This document shows, piece after piece, positions 7,806 to 16,791 of a stretch of DNA of 64,000 nucleotides (position 1 is the first letter of the stretch; every line of letters starts with the position of its first letter). The stretch covers positions 62,001-126,000 of the forward strand of contig JADIZZ010000020.1 in NCBI GenBank assembly GCA_016704535.1, given 5' to 3'. The DNA is from Betaproteobacteria bacterium. Its GTDB lineage: Bacteria; Pseudomonadota; Gammaproteobacteria; Burkholderiales; Burkholderiaceae_C. Both the position numbers and the translations under genes were made by a program. The notes under the pieces were generated by a model. The model worked only from the letters and a program-made list of their open reading frames with translations, had not been told where the DNA came from and did not search any database.

Positions 7806-9137
7806 ATGCCGTGGTACGAGCGCCCCCTGCTGACGGTCGTCAGGCGTGAATACGCTGCGGCGATGCGTTTCGCCGAGGACGACGCCTCCGCGGTCATGCC
7901 GGCGCCGCCGGCCGCGCCCTGCCAGCTCTACGTGCACGTGCCGTTCTGCGAGGTGCTGTGCCCCTTCTGCTCCTTCCACCGCGTGCGCTTCAATCCTGCG
8001 AAGACGCAGCGCTACTTCGACGCGCTGCGCCGCGAGATCGCGCTCTACCACGACGCCGGCTTCCGTTTCTGCGACGTCTACGTCGGCGGTGGCACGCCCA
8101 CCGTCGATGCCGACCAGTTGATCGAGACCCTGGCTTGCGTGCGCGCGCGCTCGCCGGTGCGTTCGATATCGGTGGAGACCAACCCCAACCACCTGCAGCC
8201 CGAATTGATGCATCGTCTGCGCGACGCGGGCGTGACGCGCCTGTCGGTGGGCGTGCAGAGCTTCGACGACGGTCTGCTGGCCGGCATGGACCGGCTGGAG
8301 AAGTACGGCAACGCCGAACAGATCCGCCAGCGGCTGGCCGCGGCGCAGGGCATCTTCGCCACCCTCAACGTCGACATGATCTTCAACCTGCCGGGCCAGA
8401 CCCTGGCAATGCTGGAGCACGACCTGGACGTGGTGCTGTCGCTGGGTGTCGACCAGGTGTCCTTCTACCCGCTGATGACGGCGCCCAGTGCACGTCACGC
8501 GATGCAGAAGACCATGGGCCTGGCCGACACGCGCCTGCGCCACCCGATGTACGAGCGCATCCTGGACCGCATGCTGCCCACCTACCGCGCGGCGTCGGCC
8601 TGGTGCTTCTCGCGCAACGAAGGCATGTTCGACGAGTACATCATCGAGCAGGACGATTACGTGGGCGTGGGCAGCGGTGCCTTCAGCTACGTCGGTGGCG
8701 CGATGACTTCGACGACCTTTTCACTGCAGCACTACTGCCGCCGCGTCGAAGGCGGACACAACGGCATCACGCAGCGCCGCATGCTGTCGATCAGGGAACG
8801 CATGCGCTACGACTTCCTCGTGCGGCTGTTCGGCGGTGCACTGACGCAGGCCCAGGTCGAGCGCCGCTGGGGACGCGGCTTCGCGCTGCGCATGGCGCCC
8901 GAACTGCTGGCCATGCGGCTGCTCGGCGCGACCCGCCACGACGCCGACGCGATACGGCTGACGAGGCGCGGCATGTACTGCTGGATGCTGATGATGGCCG
9001 AGTTCTTCAACGCCGTGAACGACGTGCGGGAACGCATGCGCGAGCACGTGCGCCAGGAACTGGAGACCTGGAACGAGGACGCGCGGGTGCCGACTTCGGC
9101 CATCGGACGCGTGCGCGCGACCGGCCCGGCGACCTGA
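7806..9137 (+). CDS. HemN/HemW-like radical SAM protein (coproporphyrinogen III oxidase family)
   Basis: 443 residues. The radical SAM cluster motif CEVLCPFCSF (Cys-x3-Cys-x2-Cys) lies near residue 49, followed by YVGGGTPT, SVETNPNHL and RLSVGVQSFDD, all hallmarks of the HemN/HemW family. It may be an oxygen-independent coproporphyrinogen dehydrogenase, a heme chaperone (HemW) or a heme-degrading HutW/ChuW relative; the sequence alone does not decide. The HemN-specific extended N-terminus is absent. It is divergent from hupS, with an FNR-like box between them. An internal ATG at 7863 is an alternative start. Confidence 0.8.
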   Translation: MPWYERPLLTVVRREYAAAMRFAEDDASAVMPAPPAAPCQLYVHVPFCEVLCPFCSFHRVRFNPAKTQRYFDALRREIALYHDAGFRFCDVYVGGGTPTVDADQLIETLACVRARSPVRSISVETNPNHLQPELMHRLRDAGVTRLSVGVQSFDDGLLAGMDRLEKYGNAEQIRQRLAAAQGIFATLNVDMIFNLPGQTLAMLEHDLDVVLSLGVDQVSFYPLMTAPSARHAMQKTMGLADTRLRHPMYERILDRMLPTYRAASAWCFSRNEGMFDEYIIEQDDYVGVGSGAFSYVGGAMTSTTFSLQHYCRRVEGGHNGITQRRMLSIRERMRYDFLVRLFGGALTQAQVERRWGRGFALRMAPELLAMRLLGATRHDADAIRLTRRGMYCWMLMMAEFFNAVNDVRERMREHVRQELETWNEDARVPTSAIGRVRATGPAT

Positions 9138-9158
9138 TTGCCGTAGCGTCGCGCTGGC

Positions 9159-9764
9159 TCAGGCCGGCGGCGGGGTCGGATCCCCGCCCGGCGCCTTGGC
9201 AGCGACATCGGTTGCCGTGTCGGGCGGAGCCGGCGGTTGCAGTGCATCGATGGGCAGCACCTCGATCGGTGACGCCACCGCCGGTGACATCACCGCAGGC
9301 GCGTCCACCACAGCTGCGGCCACCACCGGTGCTGCCAGCACCGGCGTTGCCAGCGCATGCTGGATGAAAGCCTCGACGAGGGTGTCGGTCAGCCGCTTGA
9401 ACACCGGGCCGGCGACACGCGTCATGAGACCGCTGTCGAACTCGTAGTCGAGCCTGAAGGCCACCTTGCAGGCGTCGGGCGCCAGCACGGTGAGCAGCCA
9501 TTCGCCCTCGAAGCGCTTGAAGGGCCCACGTTCGAGGTGGATCGCCATGTACTCGGGCCGCCGCTTCGGGTTGCGCGTGCGCATCTCGAAGTTCATGCCG
9601 CCCCACTTCACCTTCAGGTCGGCAGACACCACGGTGTCGTCACGGCAGACGATGTGTGCACCGGCGCACCAGGGCAGGAAGCGCGGGTAGTTCTCGGCCG
9701 CCTCGATGATGTCGTAGAGGTGCTCCGCCGGCAGGGGCAGCAGCGCGGTGCGGTTGACGATCAT
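9159..9764 (-). CDS. ratA: RatA/Coq10-type START-domain protein with Ala/Pro-rich tail
   Basis: 201 residues. Residues 1-145 match the RatA/Coq10 family: MIVNRTALLPLPAEHLYDIIEAAENYPRFLPWC at the start, then a hydrophobic-cavity START fold ending LTDTLVEAFIQHA. Members bind ubiquinone or related lipids and aid respiration; in E. coli RatA has also been described as a 50S-binding toxin. The last 55 or so residues are low-complexity Ala/Pro/Val, longer than usual. The commonly adjacent smpB is not here. It is convergent with the HemN-like gene and upstream of scpB in the same direction. Confidence 0.85.
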   Translation of the reverse strand: MIVNRTALLPLPAEHLYDIIEAAENYPRFLPWCAGAHIVCRDDTVVSADLKVKWGGMNFEMRTRNPKRRPEYMAIHLERGPFKRFEGEWLLTVLAPDACKVAFRLDYEFDSGLMTRVAGPVFKRLTDTLVEAFIQHALATPVLAAPVVAAAVVDAPAVMSPAVASPIEVLPIDALQPPAPPDTATDVAAKAPGGDPTPPPA

Positions 9765-9803
9765 CTCGGCCTCGGGCGTCGCGTTGGCAGGCTGCTCAGG
9801 CGC

Positions 9804-10583
9804 TCACTCGCCGCGGAAGACGGGCTCGCGCTTCTCCTTGAAGGCGCGGATGCCCTCGCGGTAGTCGGCGCTGTCGTAGACCAGCCGTCGCAGCCCGGCC
9901 ACGCGTTCGAAGCCTTGCGGCGTCATCGGGTGCGCGCCGGCCAGGATGCGCAATTGCTCCTTCATCACCGCCACGCTCAGCGGCGCGTTGGCGGCGATGT
10001 CGCCGGCCATGGCCAGACAAAAGGCCTCCAGCGTGTCGGCCGGCACGACGTGGTTGACGATGCCCAGCCGCTCGGCTCGCTCGGCGCCGATGGGCTTGGC
10101 CGTGAAGGCCATCTCCTTGGCGATGCGCATGTTCGAGCCGTTGAGCAGTGTCAGCATGCCGCTGATGTTGTACGGCACGCCCAGGCGCGCGGGGGTCAGC
10201 GCGAAGGTGACGGTGGGCGCGGCCACCACCAGGTCGCAGGCCATCACCGTCTCGCAGGCGCCGCCCCAGACGCTGCCCTCGACCATCGCGATCACCGGCG
10301 CCGGGCAGATCTCGATCTCGCGGATCAGGTGGCGCAGCGGGTCGTCCCAGCCCAGCGGGTCGCGGCCCTGCTCGGGCAGTTCGTGCACGTCGTGGCCGGC
10401 CGACCAGACCTTGCTGCCGGCCGCGGCGCGCAGCACGACGACACGCAGGCGCTGGCGCGCGAAGTCGTGCAGCGCAGCGACGATGGCCTGCACCATGGGC
10501 TGGCTCAGCACGTTGCGGCGCTCGGGGTTGTTCAGCGTGGCGATGCCCACGTCACCGCGCACTTCGGTCGTTACCAGGGTCAT
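9804..10583 (-). CDS. scpB: Methylmalonyl-CoA decarboxylase-like crotonase (ScpB/YgfG type)
   Basis: 259 residues of the enoyl-CoA hydratase/isomerase superfamily. It is specifically like E. coli ScpB: SAGHDVHELP, GRDPLGWDDPLR, the oxyanion-hole segment MVEGSVWGGACE, and YDSADYREGIRAF near the C-terminus. ScpB decarboxylates (R)-methylmalonyl-CoA to propionyl-CoA. The mutase and CoA-transferase partners found in E. coli (scpA, scpC) are not in the window, so its pathway role is open. It lies between ratA and menA, all on the minus strand. Confidence 0.85.
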   Translation of the reverse strand: MTLVTTEVRGDVGIATLNNPERRNVLSQPMVQAIVAALHDFARQRLRVVVLRAAAGSKVWSAGHDVHELPEQGRDPLGWDDPLRHLIREIEICPAPVIAMVEGSVWGGACETVMACDLVVAAPTVTFALTPARLGVPYNISGMLTLLNGSNMRIAKEMAFTAKPIGAERAERLGIVNHVVPADTLEAFCLAMAGDIAANAPLSVAVMKEQLRILAGAHPMTPQGFERVAGLRRLVYDSADYREGIRAFKEKREPVFRGE

Positions 10584-10665
10584 GGGGCGCTCCGGGCAGG
10601 GCTTCAGGGGACAAGTCGGGCCGGCGCCTGCGGCGCAAGCGCCCCGCGGCCGGGCACGGTGGGGC

Positions 10666-11607
10666 TCAGGCCAGCATCCGGCCGGCGACGGCCGAGGCCG
10701 ACAGCAACGCTGCGAACCACAGTTCGAGCCTGAAGCTGCGGAAGAGGATCTCGTTGAAGGCCATGCCGGGTGCGCAGCGGCTGAAGTCGCGCCGCAGCTG
10801 CCACGCGGCGGGCACCAGCAACAGCGGCAGCAGCATGGCCGGGCTGCCAGCCAACCCGGCCATCACCGGCACCAGCGCAAACGGCCCCAGCAGCAGCACC
10901 GTGAACAGACCCAGCGATGCGCGAGCGCCGAAGACGACGGCAAAGGTGTTGCGGCCCACCAGCCGGTCGTGGGCGATGTCGCGGTGGTTGTTGACAGCCA
11001 GCGCCGCTGCAGCCAGCGCGCCGAGGGCGACCGAGGCGAGCACGGTCACCGTGCCGACCTCGCCGGTGAGCACCCAGTCGGTGCCCATCACCGCCACGAG
11101 GCCGAAGAACACGAAGACGGTGAACTCGCCGAAGGGTGTGTAGGCGATGGGCCGCGGGCCGCCCATGTAGGCCAGCGCCGCCACCAGCGAAGACACGCCG
11201 ATGGCCAGCACCGGCCAGCCCCGATGGGCCACCAGCACCAGCCCCAGCACGGTGGCCAGGATGGCCGCCAGCACGATGCCCAGGCGCACGTCGCGGGCGC
11301 TGAGCCAGCCGTTCGCGGTGGCGCGCGGCAAGCCGGTGCGCGTGCCCACGGTCTCGGCGCCACGCGCGGTGTAGCCGACGTCGTTCTGCATGTTCGAGAT
11401 GGCCTGCACCAGCAGCGCCGCGCCCAGCGCCAGCAGCGCCGCCACGACATCGATGCTGCCCGTGCGCGCGAAGCCCAGCGTGCCGCCCACGAGAACCGGG
11501 CTGAAGGCCACCAGCAGGCTGTGCGGGCGCACCGCCACCATCCAGGCCGCGAACGAGCCCGACCGCACGATAGGCGTGTCGCTCAGGGATTGGCGCTTCG
11601 CGCTCAT
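10666..11607 (-). CDS. menA: MenA, 1,4-dihydroxy-2-naphthoate polyprenyltransferase
   Basis: 313-residue UbiA-superfamily membrane protein with about eight hydrophobic segments. The first prenyl-diphosphate/Mg motif is NMQNDVGYTARGAET (the MenA form NxxND) near residue 90, and the second is NNHRDIAHDRLVGRNT near 205. It attaches the polyprenyl tail to DHNA in menaquinone synthesis. It starts 6 bp after ubiE, whose product performs the following methylation, so the pair makes functional sense. Menaquinone would suit the low-potential hydrogenase and Psr-type reductase encoded nearby. Confidence 0.9.
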   Translation of the reverse strand: MSAKRQSLSDTPIVRSGSFAAWMVAVRPHSLLVAFSPVLVGGTLGFARTGSIDVVAALLALGAALLVQAISNMQNDVGYTARGAETVGTRTGLPRATANGWLSARDVRLGIVLAAILATVLGLVLVAHRGWPVLAIGVSSLVAALAYMGGPRPIAYTPFGEFTVFVFFGLVAVMGTDWVLTGEVGTVTVLASVALGALAAAALAVNNHRDIAHDRLVGRNTFAVVFGARASLGLFTVLLLGPFALVPVMAGLAGSPAMLLPLLLVPAAWQLRRDFSRCAPGMAFNEILFRSFRLELWFAALLSASAVAGRMLA

Positions 11608-11613
11608 GCCAGT

Positions 11614-12351
11614 TCAGTGCGTGCCGTCGTCGGCCGGGCGCGTGCCCACGTGGATGCAGGCGATGCCGAAGCTGAGGTTGCGGTAGGAGACTTTCGTAAA
11701 ACCTGCCTGCTCGATCAACTGCTGGAAGCTGCGCTGGTCGGGGAAACGGCGGATCGATTCGACGAGATAAGTGTAGGCCTCGGGCGACTTGGCGATCCAC
11801 GAGCCGAGCCGCGGGATGACGGTGAAGGAAAACAGGTTGTAGAACGGCCGCACCGGCGCGTAGGGTGTCGAGAACTCCAGGCACAGGAAGCGCCCGCCGG
11901 GCTTGAGCACGCGGTGGATCTCGCGCAGCGCGTCGTCGATGCGCGTGACGTTGCGGATGCCGAAGGCGATGGTCACCGTATCGACCGACGCGCTGGGCAG
12001 CGGGATGGCCTCGCCCGTGCCTTCCAGCCATTCGACACCGGCGTGCCCGCGCGCCTGGCCCACCTGCATCATCGGCAGGCTGGGGTCGCAGACGGTGACA
12101 CGGCGGCCGGGGCCGGCCATCAGCGCGGCCACGTCGCCGGTGCCGCCGGCCAGGTCGACGATGAACTGGCCGTCCCGAGGCGCTGCCATCTTCACGAAAG
12201 TGCGCTTCCACAGACGGTGGATGCCCATGCTCATGAGGTCGTTCATGAGGTCGTAGCGCGCTGCGACGGCCTCGAAGACGCGGCGTATGCGTTGCTCGCG
12301 CTCGATCTCGTCGACGCTGTGCTTGCCGAAGGTCTTGGACAGCTCGCTCAT
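11614..12351 (-). CDS. ubiE: UbiE, demethylmenaquinone/ubiquinone C-methyltransferase
   Basis: 245 residues from MSELSKTFGKHSVD at 12351; the open frame extends further upstream but without family similarity. It is a class I SAM methyltransferase with motif I VDLAGGTGDVA, and the UbiE signatures YDLMNDLMSMGIHRLWK and a C-terminal RNLSFGIACIHVG. It methylates the demethylmenaquinone and ubiquinone precursor rings. It is upstream of menA and divergent from the SDR gene at 12485. Confidence 0.96.
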   Translation of the reverse strand: MSELSKTFGKHSVDEIEREQRIRRVFEAVAARYDLMNDLMSMGIHRLWKRTFVKMAAPRDGQFIVDLAGGTGDVAALMAGPGRRVTVCDPSLPMMQVGQARGHAGVEWLEGTGEAIPLPSASVDTVTIAFGIRNVTRIDDALREIHRVLKPGGRFLCLEFSTPYAPVRPFYNLFSFTVIPRLGSWIAKSPEAYTYLVESIRRFPDQRSFQQLIEQAGFTKVSYRNLSFGIACIHVGTRPADDGTH

Positions 12352-12484
12352 GAGGGCAGCGCGCCGTGGCGCAAGGGCAGGGGGGTGGTCATCGGGGATA
12401 CTCGCTCGAACAGGTTGACGTGCCCGGGCAGACCCGCGGGGCGACGCTCCGCCGAACGATAGCAGCAGGGAAGTACCGCCCCAC

Positions 12485-14005
12485 ATGGAGTCCGACGCCA
12501 CCCCATTCGATGCCAACGCCACCGCTGTGACCACGACGGCGCTCGCGCTGCGCCCGTGCATGCTGGTCTTCGGCGCCACGGGCTACATCGGCAGCCATCT
12601 CGTGCCGCGACTGCTGCGCGAGGGTTGCACGGTGCGCGCCAGCGGCCGCAACCGCAAGACGCTGGAAGCCCGCGGCTGGCATGGCGCCGAACTGGTGGAG
12701 GCCGACGCGCTGCAGCCGGCCACGCTGGGCCCGGCCCTGCAGGGCGTGGACACCGCTTACTACCTCGTGCATTCGATGGCCGCGGGCAACAACTTCGGCG
12801 CGCTGGACCTCGAAGCGGCGCAGAACTTCGCGGCCGCCGCGGCCACGGCGGGTGTGCGGCGCATCGTCTACCTGGGCGGGCTGATTCCGGAAGACCCGAA
12901 ATCCGAACACCTGGTCTCGCGTCGCGACACGGGCGTCTGCCTGCGCCAGGGCAAGGTGCCGGTGACGGAAATCCGCGCCGGCATCATCGTCGGTCCCGGC
13001 TCGGCGGCCTACGAGGTCATCCGCGACCTCGTCAACCACCTGCCGCTGATGATCACGCCGCGCTGGGTGGAATCGAAGTCGGCGCCCATAGCGCTGGCGA
13101 ACCTGATCGAGTACCTGGTGCGCATCCCGCACATTCCCGAAGCCGCCGGCATGGTGCTCGACGCCGCCGGCCCGGACTACCTCAGCTACCGCAACGTGAT
13201 GCTGGAATACGGCCGAGTCGTCGGCAAGACGCCGCGCATCATCAGCGTGCCCTTCCTGTCGCCGACGATGTCGTCCTATTGGCTGGGGCTGGTGACGGCG
13301 GTGCCGGCGAGCATCGCGCGGGCGCTGATCGGCGGACTCAAGCACGACTTGCCGGCCGACAACGCACCGCTGCAGCGCATGGTGCCGCAGCGCATGCTGA
13401 GCTTCCGGGAATCGGTCGAGGCGGCACTGGAGGCCGAACGCCAGCACCAGGTGGCCGCGCGCTGGACCGAGGGGCTGATGATGTTCCGCGGCTTCTCCAT
13501 CGACAACGCCTTCTACGCCAAGCGTGCCGGCGGCAGCGCCGAGACCACGGCCTCGCCCGAAGCCGTGTGGCGCGTGGTCAGCACGCTGGGCGGCGACAAC
13601 GGCTACTTCTACGCCGGCTTCCTGTGGTGGGTGCGCGGGTTCCTGGACTGGCTCGTCGGCGGCCCCGGCCTCACCAAGGGCCGCCGCCACCCGACCGAAC
13701 TGCGCCTGGGCGACCGCATCGACTACTGGACGGTGCTGGGCATCGAGCAGCCTCACCGGCTGACGTTGAACTTCGGCATGCGCGCGCCGGGCTCGGGCGT
13801 CATCGAGTTCGACATCGACCCGCTGCCCACGGGCCGCACGCGCGTGTCCGTCACCGCCTACTGGCACCCGCAGGGTGTGTGGGGGCTGATGTACTGGTAC
13901 GTGCTGGTGCCGGCGCACCTCTTCCTGTTCAAGGGCATGACTGCGGCCATCGCGCGCCGCGCCGAGGCCCTGGAACGCGCGCCCGGGGCGCAGCCGTTGA
14001 CCTGA
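12485..14005 (+). CDS. SDR-family NAD(P)-binding protein with DUF2867 domain
   Basis: 506 residues. The N-terminal half is an extended/atypical SDR with the dinucleotide motif VFGATGYIGSHL (about residue 28) and a YYLVHSM segment, resembling YbjT-like NmrA proteins. The C-terminal half (about 345-490) is a DUF2867-type domain, FYAGFLWWVRGFLDWLVGGPGLTKGRR. The function is unknown; relatives are annotated as NAD-dependent epimerases or membrane-associated quinone-reductase-like proteins. Its last codons overlap a strong FNR-like box that serves the next gene. Confidence 0.8.
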   Translation: MESDATPFDANATAVTTTALALRPCMLVFGATGYIGSHLVPRLLREGCTVRASGRNRKTLEARGWHGAELVEADALQPATLGPALQGVDTAYYLVHSMAAGNNFGALDLEAAQNFAAAAATAGVRRIVYLGGLIPEDPKSEHLVSRRDTGVCLRQGKVPVTEIRAGIIVGPGSAAYEVIRDLVNHLPLMITPRWVESKSAPIALANLIEYLVRIPHIPEAAGMVLDAAGPDYLSYRNVMLEYGRVVGKTPRIISVPFLSPTMSSYWLGLVTAVPASIARALIGGLKHDLPADNAPLQRMVPQRMLSFRESVEAALEAERQHQVAARWTEGLMMFRGFSIDNAFYAKRAGGSAETTASPEAVWRVVSTLGGDNGYFYAGFLWWVRGFLDWLVGGPGLTKGRRHPTELRLGDRIDYWTVLGIEQPHRLTLNFGMRAPGSGVIEFDIDPLPTGRTRVSVTAYWHPQGVWGLMYWYVLVPAHLFLFKGMTAAIARRAEALERAPGAQPLT

Positions 14006-14010
14006 ATCAA
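13997..14010. promoter_or_regulatory. Candidate FNR box upstream of the cNMP-domain gene
   Basis: TTGACCTGAATCAA matches the FNR consensus at 9 of 10 defined positions. It overlaps the last codons of the upstream gene and lies about 72 bp before the ATG at 14083, compatible with class II or class I activation. FNR itself is encoded at 48479 in this window. Confidence 0.6.
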
Positions 14011-14082
14011 GCGCCCACCGGCCTTGGCCCCTATCGTTCAACCGTCGCGGCCGGCGTGGCCGCTCGAACCTGCGAGAAACGC

Positions 14083-14574
14083 ATGAACACACCCGCTCCA
14101 GACCTCTTACAGGCCACCCGCGCCAGCCACCTGGCCGACGGGCTGGGCGACGACCAGGTGGCCGTGCTGGCCGGCGTGCTGCAGTTGGAGATCTGCGCGG
14201 CAGGTGACGTGCTGGCGCACGAGGGCGCGGTCGACAACCACCTCTACGTCATCGTCGACGGCACGCTGGCCATCGTGAAGCACCTCGGCCAGGACGACGA
14301 GGAGACGCTGATCACGCTGAAGGCAGGCGACTTCGTGCACGAGCTGGGCTTCCTCGACAGCAAGGAACGCTACGCCTCGCTGCGCGCGGCTACCGCGGCG
14401 CACGTGCTGGTGCTGGAACGCGAACGTCTGGAGTCGCTGATCGACACCCAGCCGCGGCTGCTGTACGCCGTGATGCGCGCCATCCTGCGCACCGGGCATG
14501 GCGTGCAGACGCGCATGGCCGTGCAGGCCGCCGAGCTGACGAACTACATCGTCAAGCAGCACGGACGGTATTGA
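14083..14574 (+). CDS. Stand-alone cyclic-nucleotide-binding-domain protein
   Basis: 163 residues comprising one Crp/FNR-type cNMP-binding beta-roll (about 15-135): CAAGDVLAHEGAVDNHLYVIVDGTLAIVK and KAGDFVHELGFLDSKERYASLRAAT, with a C-terminal helix but no helix-turn-helix. It therefore cannot bind DNA in the usual Crp way and may be a sensor or regulatory subunit. The phosphate-binding cassette is degenerate (HELGFLDSKERYAS, with no clear RA pair after the Glu), so cAMP binding is doubtful. An FNR-like box precedes it and an EtfD-like oxidoreductase follows, suggesting linked anaerobic expression. Confidence 0.8.
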   Translation: MNTPAPDLLQATRASHLADGLGDDQVAVLAGVLQLEICAAGDVLAHEGAVDNHLYVIVDGTLAIVKHLGQDDEETLITLKAGDFVHELGFLDSKERYASLRAATAAHVLVLERERLESLIDTQPRLLYAVMRAILRTGHGVQTRMAVQAAELTNYIVKQHGRY

Positions 14575-14578
14575 CGTG

Positions 14579-14710
14579 CCCCCAAGCTCGCTCACGCTCC
14601 ACGCAAGGCCAGAGGCCTTGCTTGCTTGGCCGTCCAAGTCCGCGCAGGCCAGCCGCGGCCTGCGCCCCCCCAGGGGGGCCGTCCGCCTATGGCCCGGCAG
14701 AGCCGGTTCC
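14579..14710. repeat. Structured intergenic repeat, copy 1
   Basis: A 132 bp element between the cNMP gene and the EtfD-like gene. It begins CCCCCAAGCTC and ends GGCCCGGCAGAGCCGGTTCC. It holds in order a hairpin around AAGGCCAGAGGCCTT, the block GGCCGTCCAAG, a hairpin GCAGGCCAGCCGCGGCCTGC, a C-run/G-run stem, and CCGGCAGAGCCGG. The same order of blocks and hairpins, with different stem bases, recurs at 24381-24519. It may act as a terminator or leader structure; it is not coding. Confidence 0.7.
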
Positions 14711-14748
14711 ATGGCGGGAAGCTTGGTCGCTGACGCTTTGCGGCTGCG

Positions 14749-16752
14749 ATGAGTCCGTTGGGCGTCAGCCTGCTGATGCTGGTGGCCTTGGCCGGCTTCG
14801 GCTGGGGCGTCTGGCGCAAGATGGCCATCGTGATGGCGCTGCAGCCCGAGGTGCGCTGGGACATGCCATGGTCACGGCTGCGCAGCGTGCTCGTCAACGG
14901 CCTGCTGCAGCAGCGCATGGTGCAGCGCGAGTGGAAGCCGGGTCTCATGCACGCGGTGATCTTCCTCGGCTTCATGTCGCTGCTGCTGCGCAAGCTGCAG
15001 CTCATCGCCATCGGTTACAGCGAGAGCGCGGCCTTCGCGCCCTGGTTCGGCGGCCCCTTCGCGGCCTTCAAGGACTTCGTGGAAGTGGCGGTGACACTGG
15101 CCGTGCTCTACGGCTTCTGGCGGCGCTTCGTGCTGAAGCCGGCACGGCTGGAGCCCAAGCGCGAGGCGGTGCTCGTGCTGTCGCTGATCCTGGCGATCAT
15201 GCTGACCGACTTCGCCTTCGACGGCTTCCGCTTCACGCTGCTGGCCGAACGCCACCCCGACATCGCGCACGAACGCGACTGGGCCTTCGTCGGTGGCGCG
15301 GTGGCAGCTGCGGTGCAGGGCCTTCCCACGGCCACGCTGCAGGCCGGTTATGTGCTTTCCTACTGGGCACAGCTGATCGTGGTGTTCAGCTTCCTGGTGC
15401 TGCTGCCGTTGGGCGAACACTTCCACATCGTCACTGCACTGCCGGCGCTTTTCTTCCGCCGCGGCCGGCCGGCCAACCGCGTGCCGTCGGTGGATATCGA
15501 CAAGCTGATGGAGGCCACCGAAGAGGCGGACATGAAGGCTGGCGTGGCCACGGCGCGCGACCTGCAGTGGATAGACGCCTTCGACGTCTTCACCTGCACC
15601 GAGTGCGGCCGCTGCAAGGACGCCTGCCCGACGCACCTCACCGGCAAGCCGCTGTCGATGAAGGCCGTGAACGACAGCCTCAAGCACCACCTCGTCGAAC
15701 ATCGCGCGGCCCTCGTCGGCGGCGATGCCAAGGCCGAGCTGCCGGCACTGACGGGGCCGGTGATCAGCGAAGACACGTTGTGGGCCTGCACCAGCTGCGG
15801 TTATTGCGAGGCGGCGTGCCCGATCGAGCTCGAACACCTCGACCGCTTCTTCCGCATGCGCCAGCACCAGGTGATGATCGCCGGCGAGTTCCCGCACGAG
15901 CTGAAGAAGGTCTTCGAGGCCTACGAGAGCCAGGGCAACCCCTGGGGGTTGGACGCCGGCCAGCGCGGCGACTGGGCCCAAGGGCTGAACGTGCCGCGCG
16001 TGAAAGGTGCCGAGGACATGGCCGCACTGGACTTGCTGTTCTACGTCGGCAGCGCGATGAGCTACGACCCGCGTGGCCAGAAGATCGCCCGCGCGTTCGT
16101 CACCATCCTGCAACGTGCGGGCGTGCGTTTCGGCATCCTCGGGCCGGACGAAGGCAGCACCGGCGAATGTGTACGTCGCACCGGCAACGAGATGCTTTTC
16201 CAGCAATTGGCCACCGCGCTCGTGGGCACCTTGAACGAACGTGGCGTCAAGCGCATCGTCACCTGCGATCCGCACGCGCTGAACAGCCTGCGCAACGAGG
16301 TCCCCGAGTTCGGCGGCCACTACGACGTGCTGCACCACACGCAACTCATCCACGAGCTGCTGGCGCAGGGGCGCATCCAGGTGAACGCTGCCTTGCAGCG
16401 CGTGGTCTTCCACGACCCGTGTTACCTGGGGCGCCACAACGGCGAGTTCGAGGCGCCGCGTGCAGTGCTCGCGCGGCTGTGCAGCGACACGCCGCTGGAG
16501 ATGGCGCTGAACCGCGAGAAGGCGATGTGCTGCGGCGCCGGCGGTGGCCGCATGTGGATGGAAGAGACGATCGGCAAGCGCATCAACATCCTGCGCGTCG
16601 AGCAGGCGCTGGAGGTGCAGCCGCAGACCATCGCCACGGCCTGCCCCTATTGCGCGGTGATGGTCGGCGACGGGCTGGGTGCGGTGTCGGGGGCGACGGC
16701 CACCTCGCGCGACATCGCCGAACTGGTGGCCGAGGCGCTCGTCCCGGCCTGA
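14749..16752 (+). CDS. EtfD/HdrD-like membrane Fe-S oxidoreductase
   Basis: 667 residues. The N-terminal 235 form a NarI-like membrane part with about five to six hydrophobic segments and histidines suitable for b heme. Two [4Fe-4S] motifs follow at 283-293 (CTECGRCKDACP) and 347-357 (CTSCGYCEAACP), then two cysteine-rich CCG domains, the second with CCGAGGGRMWMEE at about 594. This layout is that of HdrD/EtfD (FadF-like) proteins, which pass electrons between electron-transfer flavoprotein and quinone. No etfAB genes are in the window. It follows a structured repeat with no clear ribosome site. Confidence 0.85.
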   Translation: MSPLGVSLLMLVALAGFGWGVWRKMAIVMALQPEVRWDMPWSRLRSVLVNGLLQQRMVQREWKPGLMHAVIFLGFMSLLLRKLQLIAIGYSESAAFAPWFGGPFAAFKDFVEVAVTLAVLYGFWRRFVLKPARLEPKREAVLVLSLILAIMLTDFAFDGFRFTLLAERHPDIAHERDWAFVGGAVAAAVQGLPTATLQAGYVLSYWAQLIVVFSFLVLLPLGEHFHIVTALPALFFRRGRPANRVPSVDIDKLMEATEEADMKAGVATARDLQWIDAFDVFTCTECGRCKDACPTHLTGKPLSMKAVNDSLKHHLVEHRAALVGGDAKAELPALTGPVISEDTLWACTSCGYCEAACPIELEHLDRFFRMRQHQVMIAGEFPHELKKVFEAYESQGNPWGLDAGQRGDWAQGLNVPRVKGAEDMAALDLLFYVGSAMSYDPRGQKIARAFVTILQRAGVRFGILGPDEGSTGECVRRTGNEMLFQQLATALVGTLNERGVKRIVTCDPHALNSLRNEVPEFGGHYDVLHHTQLIHELLAQGRIQVNAALQRVVFHDPCYLGRHNGEFEAPRAVLARLCSDTPLEMALNREKAMCCGAGGGRMWMEETIGKRINILRVEQALEVQPQTIATACPYCAVMVGDGLGAVSGATATSRDIAELVAEALVPA

Positions 16753-16791
16753 AGGCGCCGCCTCGCGACGGCGGCGCGTGCTCCGGGCGCC

